Shown in pieces: positions 10,180-21,626 of a stretch of DNA of 64,000 nt; the stretch's first letter is position 1; every line of letters starts with the position of its first letter. The stretch is from Austropuccinia psidii (taxonomy: Eukaryota > Basidiomycota > Pucciniomycetes > Pucciniales > Sphaerophragmiaceae): NCBI GenBank assembly GCA_023105745.1, contig JALGQZ010000004.1:37834437-37898436 (forward strand). The letters run 5' to 3'. The position numbers and the translations under genes are program-made. Under the pieces are notes generated by a model. The model ran no database searches and was not told the DNA's origin. It was given only the letters and a program-made list of their open reading frames with translations.

Positions 10180-10560
10180 TCAAACTCTTGAGGTATTTGG
10201 ACCAGGCTTGTCTGGATATAATTAATGGAAATCCTTGACAAGGTCTGGTGAGTTGGTAGGGTTGGAAGCTGGTTCCCAAGTGATTCTTTCTGGGTCTTCA
10301 CTGAATCCTTTCCAATCTACAAGATACCATAATTTGCCTCTTTTGACTTTTGAGTCCAGAACCTGAGCCACTTCCCATTCCTCTGGCTCCTCCACTAGGA
10401 CTGGTGGTGGTGGCAATTGATGACGATTTGGGATAGTTGAAAGCTTGACTGGTTCTAATAAGGACACATGGAATACAGGGTGAACTGTCTTCCATTTCTG
10501 AGGCAACTTGAGGTAATATGCATGGCTGCCAATCTTCTTCAGAACTTCAAAAGGTCCCAA
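10180..10560 (-). pseudogene. integrase tail and chromodomain (D)
   Basis: Reads the GPF/Y integrase tail (GPFEVLKKIGSHAYYLKLP, HPVFHVSLLEP) and then a chromodomain EEWEVAQVLDSKVKRGKLWYLVDWKGFSEDPERITWEP form around residues 60-100, with aromatic residues at the cage positions. Chromodomains of chromoviruses bind modified histone tails and steer integration to heterochromatin (family knowledge). A stop at 10222 cuts the frame at VKDFH; reading on gives LYPDKPGPNTSRV and a stop at 10180-10182, which is probably the original end. Separated from the upstream integrase part by a TGA near 10561. Confidence 0.88.
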
Positions 10561-10945
10561 CCATCATTCTGATAATTTCTTGGTGGGTCTTGTTGTCTTT
10601 ATATTCTTGTAAGCTAGCCATACTTTGTCCCCAGGTTGAAAATCAGGTGGAATTGCTCTATTTCTATCTGCATACTTCTTGAATCTCCTTATTGCTGAGT
10701 TTAATTCTTCTTTGACAACCTCCTGTACTGATTGGAGTTTTGTTGATAACCTTCCAGCAGGTGAGTCTTGAGAAATATGGATTGAGTCAAAGCTGGGATT
10801 TCTTTCAGAAATTGTGAAAAAAGGTGATTGCTTTGTTGATGAATGTTCTGCATTATTATAGTCAAATTCAGCCAGAGGGAGACAGCTGTACCAGTCATTG
10901 GATGATAGCTGACATACATCCAAAGATACTTTTCTAGAATCTGAT
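10561..10945 (-). pseudogene. integrase core end and C-terminal linker (D)
   Basis: ORF 10564-10923 reads [34 protein letters not shown] and DFQPGDKVWLAYKNIKT. This is the segment of gypsy integrase after the third catalytic residue. The catalytic glutamate region lies just upstream in a different frame, because of a frameshift near 10925-10945. Followed by the GPF/Y tail. Confidence 0.85.
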
Positions 10946-11779
10946 TTAACCTCTCTGTCTGTCCATCTGTTTCAGGATGAAAAGCAGTTGAAAGATCTCT
11001 TGATATCTTGAGCTGCTGACATAATTGAGTCCAAAATGATGAAACAAATAAGGATCCTCTATCACTGATGATACTGACTGGAAGCCATGCTTGAAAAATA
11101 CATGACTAATGAAGATTTGAGCTAGGTCCAGTGCAGTGATTGTTCCATGAGTTGGAATGAAGATTGCCATTTTTGAGAATCTGTCCACAACTACTAGAAT
11201 TGAGTGAAAGGTTTTTTACAAGGGCAATTGAGTGTTGAAGTCCATTGATAAGGAATTCCAAGGACCAGATGGAATTTGAAGAGGCTTGAGTAGTCCAAGC
11301 TTCTGGTGATGAATGTTCTTGTTTCTTGAACATTGCTTACATGAGGACACATAGAACTTGATGAATTGATTCATGCCAGCCCAATAAAACTCCCTCTTGA
11401 TGAGCTTGAGGGTCTTCTCCTGGCCAGGATGGCCAGCCAATGGTGAGTCATGACGCTTTTGAAGAATATTGAGTTGAAGTTCTTCATTGCTTGGGATTAC
11501 CACTCTATCTTTGAATAATAATAACTTGGCTTGAGGTTCAAGAGAATAATCTGGAACTGATTCACCTCTTGCTAGTTGCTTGAGTATTTCTTTATAGTCT
11601 TTGTCTTGCCATACTTCTTTTTGAATCTTGTCAACTAAATCTGAGAAAATCTCCACTTTGATTGAGAAGAATCTTGACTCTTGAATTCTATCTCGCTTAA
11701 GTGCTTGATAAAAATTTTGAGGATTCTTTCTGATTAAGTCCATCCCCCTCTCTGGGTACACGTCGTCCCGATGTGACAA
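10946..11779 (-). pseudogene. integrase zinc domain and catalytic core (D)
   Basis: ORF 11216-11779 holds the HHCC zinc domain (KRHDSPLAGHPGQ and CKQCSRNK) and the first core aspartate in SMDF near its end, then a stop. ORF 10946-11188 continues the core with MDRFSKMAIFIPTH and shows a frameshift around 11060-11090, where the second aspartate would be read. Requires at least two repairs to be continuous. Same order as in E at 57900-58720. Confidence 0.85.
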
Positions 11780-11846
11780 GGGATCTTGTAAAGTGGCCAG
11801 CCTGCCTGGGCGGTAAGTGATAGTGAAATGAAATTCTGAGAGAAAT

Positions 11847-12644
11847 TCATCCCAACGGGCCTGACAACGAGTAAGAAATTTGCAAGGAAGAATGGTCTGT
11901 CAAGACCTCAAAGGAATTGGAAAGAGAAAGAAGAAATGCTCTCCAGCGCTTGAGAGCCCAAACTATGCTAAGGAGTTCCTTGTCATGAATTTCATAGTTG
12001 AGCTCAGCTGGGAGAAGCTTGCGACTATCAAATGCAATGGGGTGCTTTCCTGAGTCATTCACCTGACTCAGTACGGCGCCCAATGCATAATCAGAAGCAT
12101 CACTCTCTACAATAGTAGGTAGAGAAGGATTGAAATGGGATAAGATAGGAGCAGCGGTGAAAGGTTCTTTGAGTGCTTGAAATTGACTAAGAGCTTTCTC
12201 ATTGAAGATGAAAGGAGAATCTTTTTTAAGGAGGGAAGTGAGAGCAGTGATTTTTTTGGAATAATTTTTAATGAAAAGACAATAAAAACTGGCAAAGCCA
12301 AGAAAAGATTGAAGTGCTTTGATGTTTCTGGGCTGAGGCCAATTGAGGATCTGCTGAACTTTTGAAGAATCCATCTTGAGGCCATCACTTGAAACAACAT
12401 AGCCCAAGTATTCCACACTTGAGGCATGGAATAAACACTTGGAGGCTTTGGAAAATAAATTATTTTCTCTGAGTCTTTGGAGGACAGAGGTCACATGTTT
12501 GACATGTTCTTCCTCAGAACTCGAGAATACCATAATATCATCTAAATAAACCACAACAAACACATCCAAGAAATCTGCAAAGATATCATTCACAAGATTC
12601 TGGAAAGAAGCAGGAGCATTTGTTAAACCAAATGGCATGACCAA
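11847..12644 (-). pseudogene. reverse transcriptase palm/thumb and RNase H (D)
   Basis: Opens with VMPFGLTNAPASFQNLV and the catalytic VVYLDDIMVFSSS (YLDD), passes VEYLGYVVSSDG, NWPQPRNIKALQSFLGFA and enters RNase H with VESDASDYALGAVL and LNYEIHDKELLSIVWAL. In frame with 12648-13760 but for a TAG replacing a glutamate before YLVMPFGL. Ends with a frameshift in the RNase H (LTDHSSLQ). Typical gypsy Pol order. Confidence 0.9.
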
Positions 12645-12647
12645 ATA

Positions 12648-13760
12648 CTAATAACTACCATCTTTGGTTCTGAAGGCAGTTAAGTGCTCATCCCCCTCTT
12701 TGATTCTCAGAAGGTTACATACACCACGCAAATCTATCTTGGAGAAGATAGTGGAACTGTTGAATATGGTAAGGAGCTGGTTCATAGGTGGTACAGGGTA
12801 TCTGTTCTTCCTAGTTACAGCATTGAGTTTGCGGTAGTCAACACACAACCAAAGACCTCCATCCTTTTTCTTGACAAAAAGGACAGGTGCTCCTGTTGAA
12901 AAGAAGCTTGGTCTTATGAAACCTTTCTCTACATTCTCTGAAATGTAGGCCCGCAGTGTTTCTGACTCCTGATTTGATAATGAGTAGATAACACCAATTG
13001 GAGGTAGAAGACCCTCCAATTCAATATGATGATCACAGGCACAGTGTGGAGGAAGTTTCTCTGCTTTCACCTTGGAGAATACATCCAAATATTGGTGATA
13101 AACAGGAGGGAAAACCTTCAACACAGTTTCAATTTCTTCTGGCTCTTCCTCCTCATCCCACTGCTCCTCCAGGGATGCATGAAAAGATAAGGGAGGAAGG
13201 TCCATATCCCCTTGAAAGAGGCGAAGTGAAGATATAGCAACATGTTCTCCAACATCTTTTATCTCTTTGAAGACTTCATCGCTTAATGGAAGTATTGACT
13301 GAGAGGGATTTATTGAAGCAATATGGACAAAAGAAGGAAAGGAAGGTGTCTTAAGTTCACCAGCAAGAGCAACACTTTTGACAGCAGTGGCAAAGTCATT
13401 ACTAGCACAAGGAATAATACCACTAGAATCCTTATGATTAGAATCATAGGTGATCAATCCATTTTTCCAATCAATAATGGGATTAAAATGGTAAAGGAAA
13501 TCATAGCCCAATATCAGGTCCTCTCCCTCGGGTGAATCCATGATAAAGAAGTCCCATTCAAAGCTTGGGAAGGAAGGCAAGTCAACTACCCACTTCGTAT
13601 AATGAGTCATGAACAAGGCAGGGCATTCATTAGAATCCAGAATGAAAAGAGGAATCTTTTCAGGGAGCTCTGACAGAGTCAATGAGGTTTTGAGAACAAA
13701 ATTCTTTGCAATAAAAGAGTTTGTAGCACCAGAATCAATGAGAATAATATAAAAAAATAT
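12648..13760 (-). pseudogene. aspartic protease and RT N-terminal part (D)
   Basis: Upstream of the annotated ORF start the frame reads LIDSGATNSFIAKNFVLKT, an intact retropepsin DSG motif near 13730. The protease continues with FFIMDSPEGEDLILGYDF, then an acidic linker, and RT fingers with GFIRPSFFSTGAPVLFVKKKDG and YRKLNAVTRKNRYPVPPM. The first RT aspartate is kept (SKIDLRGV), although the usual Gly-Ala-Tyr after it reads GVCN. Ends at TAG 12648-12650. Confidence 0.88.
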
Positions 13761-13877
13761 CAGAGATAGAAGAAAAAATAAGAAACTTTAAAGATTTCTT
13801 GACACTAGTATTCAGAGTGCACAATTGTTCATTTGAAGGAAATAAGTGAGAACCATTGAACACATCATGATTCCCAC

Positions 13878-14435
13878 TCAGGCTTTTCCATGCTTGCTAG
13901 GGAAGCCTCTTGATGATGACCCAGGCTTGTTCTGAGGTCTCTTGAAGCATTCTTCAATTGGGTGCTTTCCGACACAATAAGTACACAACCCCTCTTTAAT
14001 CCTCCTCTCCTTTTCAGAACCAATTAATTTATTGTCCTTATTGAGGAGAGCAGCATTAGGCTTGTCCTTTGAAGATTGAAACTGCTTGCCCTTCTTGTTC
14101 TTCTTCTGGTGAGGCCTCTTTGAAGATGAGTTTTGAGGAGGACTAGATTGATTGGATCCATTTACTGGAGTCTTCTTTTCTTGATTTCCACCCTTTTCTT
14201 TTTGCTTCTCATGATATCTTGTGTCTAACTCTAAAGTGACACCCATAAGTTCTTGAAGAATCTCAAAAGCTCCAGGGTGAGAAGCCAACAGATCCAATAA
14301 TCTTGATACCAATCCTCTTCTGTAAACATGGATATAAGCTCTTTCCCCCCAATCTCCAATTATTGACTTTAAGCTTCTGAAATCTGCAATGTACAAGGAA
14401 ATATGACCACTCTCTTTCATCCTCAAATTGTCCAA
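13878..14435 (-). pseudogene. Gag C-terminal half with zinc knuckle (D)
   Basis: Reads MDNLRMKESGHISLYIADF and WGERAYIHVYRRGL (end of the capsid-like region, DUF4939/retrotransposon-gag type), a basic KKNKKGKQFQ stretch and a compact zinc knuckle CTYCVGKHPIEEC. The knuckle spacing CX2CX3HX4C is one residue shorter than the canonical CX2CX4HX4C. Ends FPSKHGKA, about 120 bp before the protease motif, with a frame break between. Confidence 0.85.
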
Positions 14436-15307
14436 CTCTTGTTCAGCTTTCCTGACTTCATTGGGGTCACCAAACAGTGTGAAAAATTGAGATTCAAATA
14501 AGGGCCAATTATTGAGGAGGTAGGAAGGGTCTTCATTGGAAATATTTGAGAGATAGGGTTCAATCCACTTTCTAGCTCACCAGTGAGAAAAGAAGTTGAG
14601 TAAAGAACTTTCTTTCTGTCAGAGAAGAAATTTGCTGGATCATTATGGAAGATTAATTGACAGGATTGGATAAATCCTCTCAATTTATGAGCTTAAGTAC
14701 CATCAAAAGAATCAGGCGCCTTCATGGATGGAGTCTTGAAAGCAGGGGCCTTGGAATTGTCCCTGGGAGCAACTGCTTGAGTGAGTCTCCCCATGAATTT
14801 AGTCATCTGCTCCATCATCTTGAGGAGACTTGGATCAGTTTTAGAGAAAAGAGGTTCACTAGAAAGGGCTAGATTAGAACCCTGAGGCACCTCTGGAGCA
14901 TTTGCCAAGGCATCTGCCACTTCAGTTTTGCCAGAATCTTCCTCTTCCACAGACTCTTCCCCCTCTTCATCTTCAAGTTCCCCTAATCTTGCTCTTGCAC
15001 CTTCAGACATGCCAGGGTAGCCACCCAAAAGTCCAGAAAAGGATCTTGATCTTCTAGATTTCATTCCACCTCTTCTTGAGGGTGCTTCTCCTTCCATTGG
15101 TGGTCCTCTGTCCAAATTTTCACTCAGTTGATGAACTGATGGGGTGCGGTCAAGAGGAGCCCTTGTTGTTGGAGTAAGAACAGCTGGAATTTTTTGGGAT
15201 CTAGTGTTCTTTGCTGGGGGACTATGCTGAACTGGAATTATGAACAGAAGTTGAATAAAAGAAACGTGATGGTATTGAGAGCAGAAATCAAAACTTGGCC
15301 AAATCAA
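14423..15307 (-). pseudogene. Gag N-terminal half (D)
   Basis: ORF 14693-15307 reads PVQHSPPAKNTRSQ, a serine/arginine-rich block (RRGGMKSRRSRSFSG), an acidic block (DEEGEESVEEED) and LKMMEQMTKFMGRLTQAV. A stop after DSFDGT interrupts it; ORF 14423-14683 continues with MRGFIQSCQLIFHNDPANFF, then is frameshifted. The codon before PVQHSPP is ATT, where a start ATG would be expected, so this copy may have lost its start; the printed ORF start further upstream is unlikely to be real. Confidence 0.82.
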
Positions 15308-15972
15308 TCACAATAAAATCTTGATGAGTCTTGAGGAATCAATTCAATTCTTGAGGTGAAATCAACTTCAATCAAAAATCAATCAGTTCAATCAAAAATC
15401 AACAATAAATAAAGTTCAAATCAAATATCAATAATCTTGAGTAAATCAACAATCAATCAATAAATCAGTTTCTTCAATATGAATCAAGGTCTTGAGGAAT
15501 CATTCAATCAATTCAAAATCTTCAGAAATCAATTCAACTATCTTGATGAGTCAAATCAATCAATAATCAAAATCAATTCTTGAGGATCAATAAAATATCT
15601 TGAGAATTCAAAGTCAATCAATCCAATCCAAATAAAAACTCCTGAATCACTGAATCAATAAACCCAATGAATCCCAATGAATAATGCAATCAATTGAACC
15701 AATCAATAAACCCTGAATAAGACCTGAATGAGAACACAGAAAAAAGTTGATTTGATAAAAAAATAAAATGAAGTGATGAAATGGTCAGCAATGATTAAGA
15801 AAGAAGAAAAATCAATTTCATGTGAATGAAATGAATGAGATGAAATTGATGAGAGAGAAAAATCATAATCATTAAAGAACATTCAATCATAAAAGAGATC
15901 ATAATTGATGAATGAGAGAAATGAATATAAATGAATTGAAAGAAAGAATCAAAGATGAGTTATTTAATTTAA
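15308..15972 (-). repeat. leader of D, degenerate aatcaat / cttgagg repeats
   Basis: Between the 5' LTR and gag. Consists largely of irregular short repeats of aatcaat and cttgagg and then purine-rich gaatgaa. No coding frame. I cannot see a convincing primer-binding site next to the LTR. Confidence 0.7.
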
Positions 15973-16732
15973 TTTCACAGGGGCTCTTCAAAGTGAAGAA
16001 GGCCTGGCACTCAGTAAACTGGGACTCACTTATGGATGGCTCAAAGATATGGTAAGGAAGGATACACTTAAGAGTGTTAAAGATGAATTACCAAAGAATG
16101 AATATAAGAAAGCAGCAACAAAAAAAATAAGAATAAAGAATAGAAGAGCCAACCACAAACAAGTCCAAGTCCACTTTTTCAACCTGTCAGAATGGAAAGA
16201 GAAGGGTTAATAAGGATATGGCCACCCAGCTCATACTCTACAGGCAAAGAGAGAAATGTAAAGACTAACTTAAAATCAAATAAATATAATACCCAAAATA
16301 ATGATAAGAATAATTATAAAATAATAAATAAACTAAATTAATTAACTGGGGAAAAGGCCCCAGGGGGGAGAAGGAGGGGCTGGTATATGTGAGAATCACC
16401 AGCCCTGATCCAGAGGAAGAATTTTCATGAGAATAATTGATGATTGAATTGAGTCTGGCCAATACAGGTCCTGTACGGATGTACAGAACCTGTACAAGAG
16501 ATGTAGTGGATTTCAGTGATCATACAGTTTCATCCTGGTGTATTGAAGCTGTATTGGGTGAATCCAACCTCTACAGATGATGACAGGCTGTATTGAGGTA
16601 CCAAGCTGTATGCATGTTTCAGAACTGAAGATTGCTGAAACTGAATATTGATGAAACAGTGGATCTTCTGATTTTGAGATGTTTGAGTGGGTATATGAAC
16701 AAATACCCTTACCCCTGATGGATGGTTGTTAG
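15973..16732 (-). repeat. 5' LTR of D
   Basis: Aligns with 7570-8330. Its inner end starts TTTCACAG instead of TGTCACAA, so the terminal TG is lost. Outer end GGTTGTTAGA, followed by a short duplication. Confidence 0.88.
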
Positions 16733-16768
16733 AGTATCCCCCCTTACCCTTGATGGATGGTTGTTACA
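16733..16768 (-). repeat. duplicated LTR terminus with a piece of polypurine tract (D)
   Basis: After the LTR end comes gtatcccccc, the complement of the polypurine tract, then a second copy of the LTR tip (gatggatggttgttaca). The target duplication accat follows only the second tip. Confidence 0.7.
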
Positions 16769-17336
16769 ACCATGTACAAGAATGTTTGTACATACGTGTG
16801 TTTTGGGCAAAAGCTGTATTGGGCTTGTTTTCCCCATAACTTTTGTTCCAGTTGAGATATGAGGAAATGGATGACACCATCAGGTATCCCTGATTGTTCT
16901 ATTTCCAAAAAGACCCCACTTTAGGTATCTCACACTAAAACTGTAGAGGTTAGATGAGAGGTGAATGTTTTGTTCCCCATTATTTGGCCTGAATTTGACC
17001 ATAACTTCTAAAATACTGGTGCTAGCTCAGTTTGGCTGGTACCATTTTATTTCCCTGACTTGGAGCTTCATTTTGCATACCCATTTGATGGGGTTAAGCC
17101 TCTTACTCTGTATTTCAGATTAGAGGTGAAAATTAAGGTTTATGCTCAGAAATAACTTTGAGCAGGTATAACTTTGCTATTCTTTGTCCTATGATGATGG
17201 GACATGTATATTTTGAAAGGGGTGAGTTTACTCTTTCTTTTGATACCTTTTGAGCTAATTTGGCTCAGCTCCATGTTTTGGTGGTATCTTTTTTGGCTGT
17301 CATGCTTGTGCTCTGGTTTTGAGTCACAGGCTGACA
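16769..17336 (-). repeat. 5' LTR of A, right part
   Basis: Continues the LTR interrupted at 7569 and ends GAGTCACAGGCTGACA, the terminus seen in all LTRs of this family. Confidence 0.88.
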
Positions 17337-17341
17337 AGTAT

Positions 17342-18090
17342 ATGGGTGCTTGCTATGAGGTAAATCAATGGATACTAGTCCAAAAAGGGTTTGAATTACT
17401 CTTTTGGGGTTTATGCATGGAAAGTCATTAAGAAGTGACATTGTTACAGGAATCTAAGTTGCTCTCTACTTCCTTGGCACGTGAAAATAGCAGCTTATTT
17501 GCTACTTTCTTATGATATAATGAAGTTTTGACTTGATAACAAAGTTCCCAAAAGGTTTTGGTTTACTATTTGGGCCAAGATCAGCCATGGATCCAAGCTT
17601 TGGAGATGTCCACACCTCAAATGTCTCAGAAGTTGGGTACCCTGGCTCTCTTTGATGTCTTTTGTCCCCCTTGACTATTTTTTACATCAAAATAGAAATT
17701 CAGGATTGAAGTGAGATATCCACTATGGGTGTACCAAAAGTGCATAGAAGAATACCATAATATTAAGTGCCAAAAACATGCATAACACTATTCTTAGTGT
17801 ATAGCAACATGGGAGCTCTCACATTCCCATTATTTTGGCATGAAATTGAGAAAAACAAAATATTTCACAGATCTTTTGTGTGGCATTGATGCTGTGGTAT
17901 TGAAGTATTTTCCATATTACCACCTCAAAGAGTTGATTTGAGCTTATTCACTCTATGGAGCTACCCTAGGTGGAATTTTATGTAAAATCCAAATCTGGTC
18001 TTAAATCCATGTATTTACTTACTCCATAAAAAGTTATCCATCTTTTCTGAAATGAAAAATGATGAATTTGGAACATATGAATGAATTATG
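17342..18090 (-). repeat. LTR fragment of the C family, target of A
   Basis: From tgctatgaggtaaatcaatg to the line near 18090 the sequence follows the interior of the C LTR (compare 39640-40360), with many changes. A was inserted into it. The other part would lie beyond A, outside the window. Confidence 0.75.
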
Positions 18091-19108
18091 GAATTTCCCT
18101 TCCCACAAAATTTCCATTTAGCTTTGAAATTAGGATTGATTCCTGTATAGAATTTTCACTTTTCATTTTTGTGTAACTTTTAGAGAAAATAATAACCTAA
18201 TAAATGTCAATATTAGTAATTAAGAATTTTAACTCAGTTTGTTCATGAAACTGGATATTCCTGTGTATTTTTCTATGATTACATAATTAGCTCCATTCAG
18301 GTAATTTCATTTACATATCCTTCCTTATGCTTGTTTCAATCCAATTCAGTAAACATACAATGTGCAATTAATAACTCTCTTAAGCTCCATATATCAAGAT
18401 GAAATTCTTTCTGATTAGAGTAGCGACTTTAATAAAGTTTTTAATTTCATAAATTTTCTTTTTATTTTACAGGAAATATATTCTCCTCTATTAAATGAGA
18501 AGCAATAAATAATAATTCTAGCAATATACCAGAAAGTTAAATCTAAAAAATCTTTTTCCGTTAATTTCTCTGATTGATCAAACAATTGAATGAAAGGAAT
18601 AGTTTTTATTATCCTCAAACCTATTTTTTGAGGAAAATGAAGGATAAATTAGAGAAAAAGTTCAATTTTTCAGTCTTTTGAGATTAAACCACATCACCAG
18701 AAATAGTCTTCACCTGATTATAATTTGAAAGATTGAACAAGAAATATTTAGATATTTAATATAAAGTTGAACTTTTTCTAGTGAGGGGAATTATAAGTGT
18801 TCTATTAAGGCCTAAGAATCTAAAGCTTACAGTAGTTGAAATTGATATTTCCATTGTACATAGGAAAATTCTGCTCTAAATTCTTTCAAATGTGAATTTC
18901 GCCAAAGCCATTACTTGCATGTAGAAATATTGGTTTGATTCCCCCTTGGTAAGAACGCAAGGTAATCATATTAAATAATGAATATCTCTTGATTTCAAAA
19001 AATAAAATTTAGATAACCAAAAAGGATTGTTTGAGAAGAATGAAAACACGATTTCTCATATATAAAAAAGAGAGATAAAGGTGGAAAGAAGTTAAAAAAA
19101 AGAAGAAG
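18091..19108. other. AT-rich, nothing recognised
   Basis: No protein-like frame, no clear repeat of other parts of the window. Short open frames here look like chance. Confidence 0.5.
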
Positions 19109-19195
19109 CCCCCCGAGCCGGAATTGAACCAGCAACCTTGGGATAGTAGTGCTTATCCATTACAGTCCCACGCTCTAGCACTGAGCTATCGGGGG
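19109..19195 (-). tRNA. tRNA-Tyr(GUA) with 15-nt intron
   Basis: Minus strand folds into a full cloverleaf: acceptor CCCCCGA/TCGGGGG, D-stem GCTC/GAGC, anticodon stem TGGGA/TCCCA, T-stem GCTGG/CCGGC with loop TTCAATT. The anticodon GTA is at 19161-19163. A 15-nt intron (19145-19159) sits one base after the anticodon, as in eukaryotic tRNA-Tyr genes. A box TAGCTCAGTGC and B box GGTTCAATTCC are intact, and a run of eight T follows within 15 nt as Pol III terminator. C1-G72 fits tyrosine identity; the base at position 73 is G, where A is usual. Confidence 0.93.
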
Positions 19196-20737
19196 AGACC
19201 CATATTGGGTAACCCCCTCTGAGCAATTATGAACCCCACGTTTTTAATGCAATACTTTTCGCCTCATTTTTCTCAAAATCAAATTTGATATAAGGCATAA
19301 AGAGGGCCTTTGGATTGACCAGTAATAAGTGCTAGATAAAACCCTTTACATCAATATAACCCATCGCTCAGACCTCCTTCACATTTTAAATCTTGGTGAT
19401 ACCTTTAATAATTAAGTAATGGAAAAGATTTCATTATTAAATTCATTTTAAGGAGTATCTTTAAAAATCCATTTGATCCACTTTACAATGAAAAATTCAC
19501 ATTTGAGACTGTAGCATAGATTATCATATGGCACCATTGAATCCATGAAGTAACTATTTTCTTGCTAAGGAGGCCAACGATTCTTTAGATACTTAAAATC
19601 GGGTCCCTTTCTTTGGAATATCCATTAACGAGATTTTAAGTAATTTTTATATGAAATTATTGGCCGGGGAAAATTAAGATGCCAAATTAATCATGGGGTA
19701 ATGTAATATATAAGCAAAAGGGCGTGACAGAGAAATGAAAAAGCTAACTATTAGGCTTATTATTTACAGGAAGAATTTATGGGTCTCCCTTTTCAGAGAC
19801 ATTAGTAATTATTGGCGATTCAGTCTTAGTATCACAAATTTGGAATTTGAGGTGGTAAGCAGACTAAAATTATTCATGTTAAATAGGATAAGACTATCAA
19901 TACCAGATTTTGTTATCTGCTCGAGGTTCAACAAAAAAGAAATACTTGAAGGTATTAATTTGGGAGAGATAAAAAATGTAAAATCTTGAGAAACAATTCA
20001 TTATTGAGATCTGTTGTGTTTCTGTTCATAACTTCCTCTCGAGTCATTATTAATCTCAAAATATAAATATGTTGGTATTTCTCTTGTCCTTCCGTAGAAT
20101 TCCTGAAATAGGCATTGCTTCTGTGAAACACACACCCCTTATATTCCCAGGGACTTCTTCATTATAATCATCTTTGATAGATAGCTGAAAAACAAGAAAA
20201 CCACAAAATTCAACTAACCTGACTCACTCATTAGCCGCATGTTATGTAAAAAAAAATAATACCCTTAATCATAATGGGGGTAAATCAAGTATTGATAGCA
20301 TATGATCACCATTGCTATGGTACCAAGTAGCATCTGATATATGCGGGAGGAGGAATGATTGGGTATGTGATGGTGGATTTTCCCGTTCCAAATATCACTA
20401 TTGATTTTATTCTCATTTCACTCTTACAGAAAAACTCATAAACCGAGATCTTTCTTCAACTTAATGGATAACAGCACCTTTTTGAAATTATTTCAAAAAG
20501 AATTCAGATATCTCAAGGTTTTTGAAGCTAAGTTTTTGACTTAACCATGAGCACGTATTTTGTTCCAGATATTCCAATTTTTCTCTTTATAAACAATTAT
20601 ATTGATAGGAGCTTAAAGGAGCAGGTGAGGCGGTAGATAATAGATTCATTTTTGATAGGAGAATGAATTTGAACTTCATTAAGCTCAAACTGTAAGACGC
20701 TGAAAAAGACTGAAGCCAATCCTCATATCTAGTACTG
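19196..20737. other. AT-rich, nothing recognised
   Basis: Between the tRNA and the copia LTR. An 84-codon open frame at 19735-19989 has no recognisable motif and I do not treat it as a gene. Confidence 0.5.
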
Positions 20738-21253
20738 TGTTATAAAAGATAGAAATAAGGGAAATAAGACAAGATTTCTTTAGCCAAGACAGTATCAGGG
20801 ACAGGAGAGTTTTGGAAAACCTAACAAGGGCAATAAGACATGAGTCTATTATTCAAAGGAGTATCAGGGAAAGGAGATTCACAGAAAACCTGTACAGAAG
20901 AGAAAGAAGACAAAAAGAAACCAGAGATTCATTATGGAAAAGAAAGTGGTTAAGTTGATAAGGTAAGAACCTGAGAAGGACAATAAGATGTGAGTCTTTT
21001 AGCCAACAGAGTATCAGGAACAGTCAAGTTGCAGAAAGCCTGGATGGAAGAGAAAGGAGAAAAAGGGAAAGTATATGGGGAACAATTAAGACATCAAAAG
21101 CTAAGCTATTTATCATAGAGAACAGCTTTAGATTGATGGTTGAATAAAGGAGATAAAACATTGGGGTTTTTACGTAGTAGGATAAGAAAGTTGATTCACA
21201 AAATGGTACTTTTAGATGGAAAATAACAGACAACCCCTGATTGGGTAAATTCA
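20738..21253 (-). repeat. probable 3' LTR of the copia element
   Basis: Aligns with 37619-38074 in the same orientation. Contains three imperfect copies of a module around agtatcaggRacagg (near 20790, 20863, 21009). Ends are approximate. Confidence 0.65.
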
Positions 21254-21621
21254 AGTATATTTTTTGCTAACCCATACCTGTCAACTTTCATTGACTTTCT
21301 TGACCAAGAATGGTCTTAATGAGGGCTTGTGATTTTGAAAAAGTGAGGTTCTTAGTGAGTAAGCCGGCCAACATGAATTGGGTTGGGATGAATTTTAAGG
21401 TGATTTTCTCTTTTCTCAATTAGAAGAAAATCAATTCTAAAGTGAATATGTATTGTACTGTGATTATAGAGACAATTTGGGCAAGGGACATGGAGCTTTT
21501 AATGGCAGAATAGATGACAGAAGTGATTTTTTGTGAGTGATTTTGTAAATGAGCTTAATGAAATATTTTCTATCATGAAAACAACTTCTTAGAGACTTTT
21601 ACTCAGTTTTAGGAGATGAGA
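21254..21621 (-). pseudogene. copia RNase H, C-terminal end
   Basis: Minus strand reads, in parts, LLTKNLTFSKSQALIKTILGQES followed by a stop, the usual end of copia polyproteins (ADLLTK type). The upstream half reads IDFLLIEKRENHLK. Cut off from the rest of RNase H by the solo LTR at 21627. Frameshifts and stops present. Confidence 0.6.
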
Positions 21622-21626
21622 GTGGG

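Larger units (their letters stand above)
7570..16768 (-). mobile_element. Ty3/gypsy chromodomain retrotransposon D, nested in A's LTR
   Basis: Minus-strand element with LTRs 7570-8330 and 15973-16732 (plus a short terminal duplication to 16768). Flanks are cccat (7565-7569) and accat (16769-16773), a 5-bp target duplication with one change. The interrupted LTR of A continues cleanly after removal of D. Internal order: Gag, protease, RT, RNase H, integrase, chromodomain, then an unusually long 1.85-kb non-coding 3' region. All coding parts are broken by stops or frameshifts. Confidence 0.9.
1..17336 (-). mobile_element. Ty3/gypsy LTR retrotransposon A, 3' part outside the window
   Basis: Minus-strand element running from its 5' LTR at the right end to the integrase core at base 1, where the window cuts it. 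Order on the minus strand: LTR, primer site, leader, ORF1 with intron, Gag, protease, RT (partly duplicated), RNase H, integrase. Same family as B, which aligns through the whole coding part. Element D is nested in its 5' LTR. Right flank 17337-17341 is agtat; the partner duplication lies outside the window. The coding part has many stops and frameshifts, so this is a dead copy. Confidence 0.9.

Noticed and set aside
19735..19989. 84-codon plus-strand open frame
   Set aside because: No motif, no neighbour context, AT-rich; length is within chance for this region.
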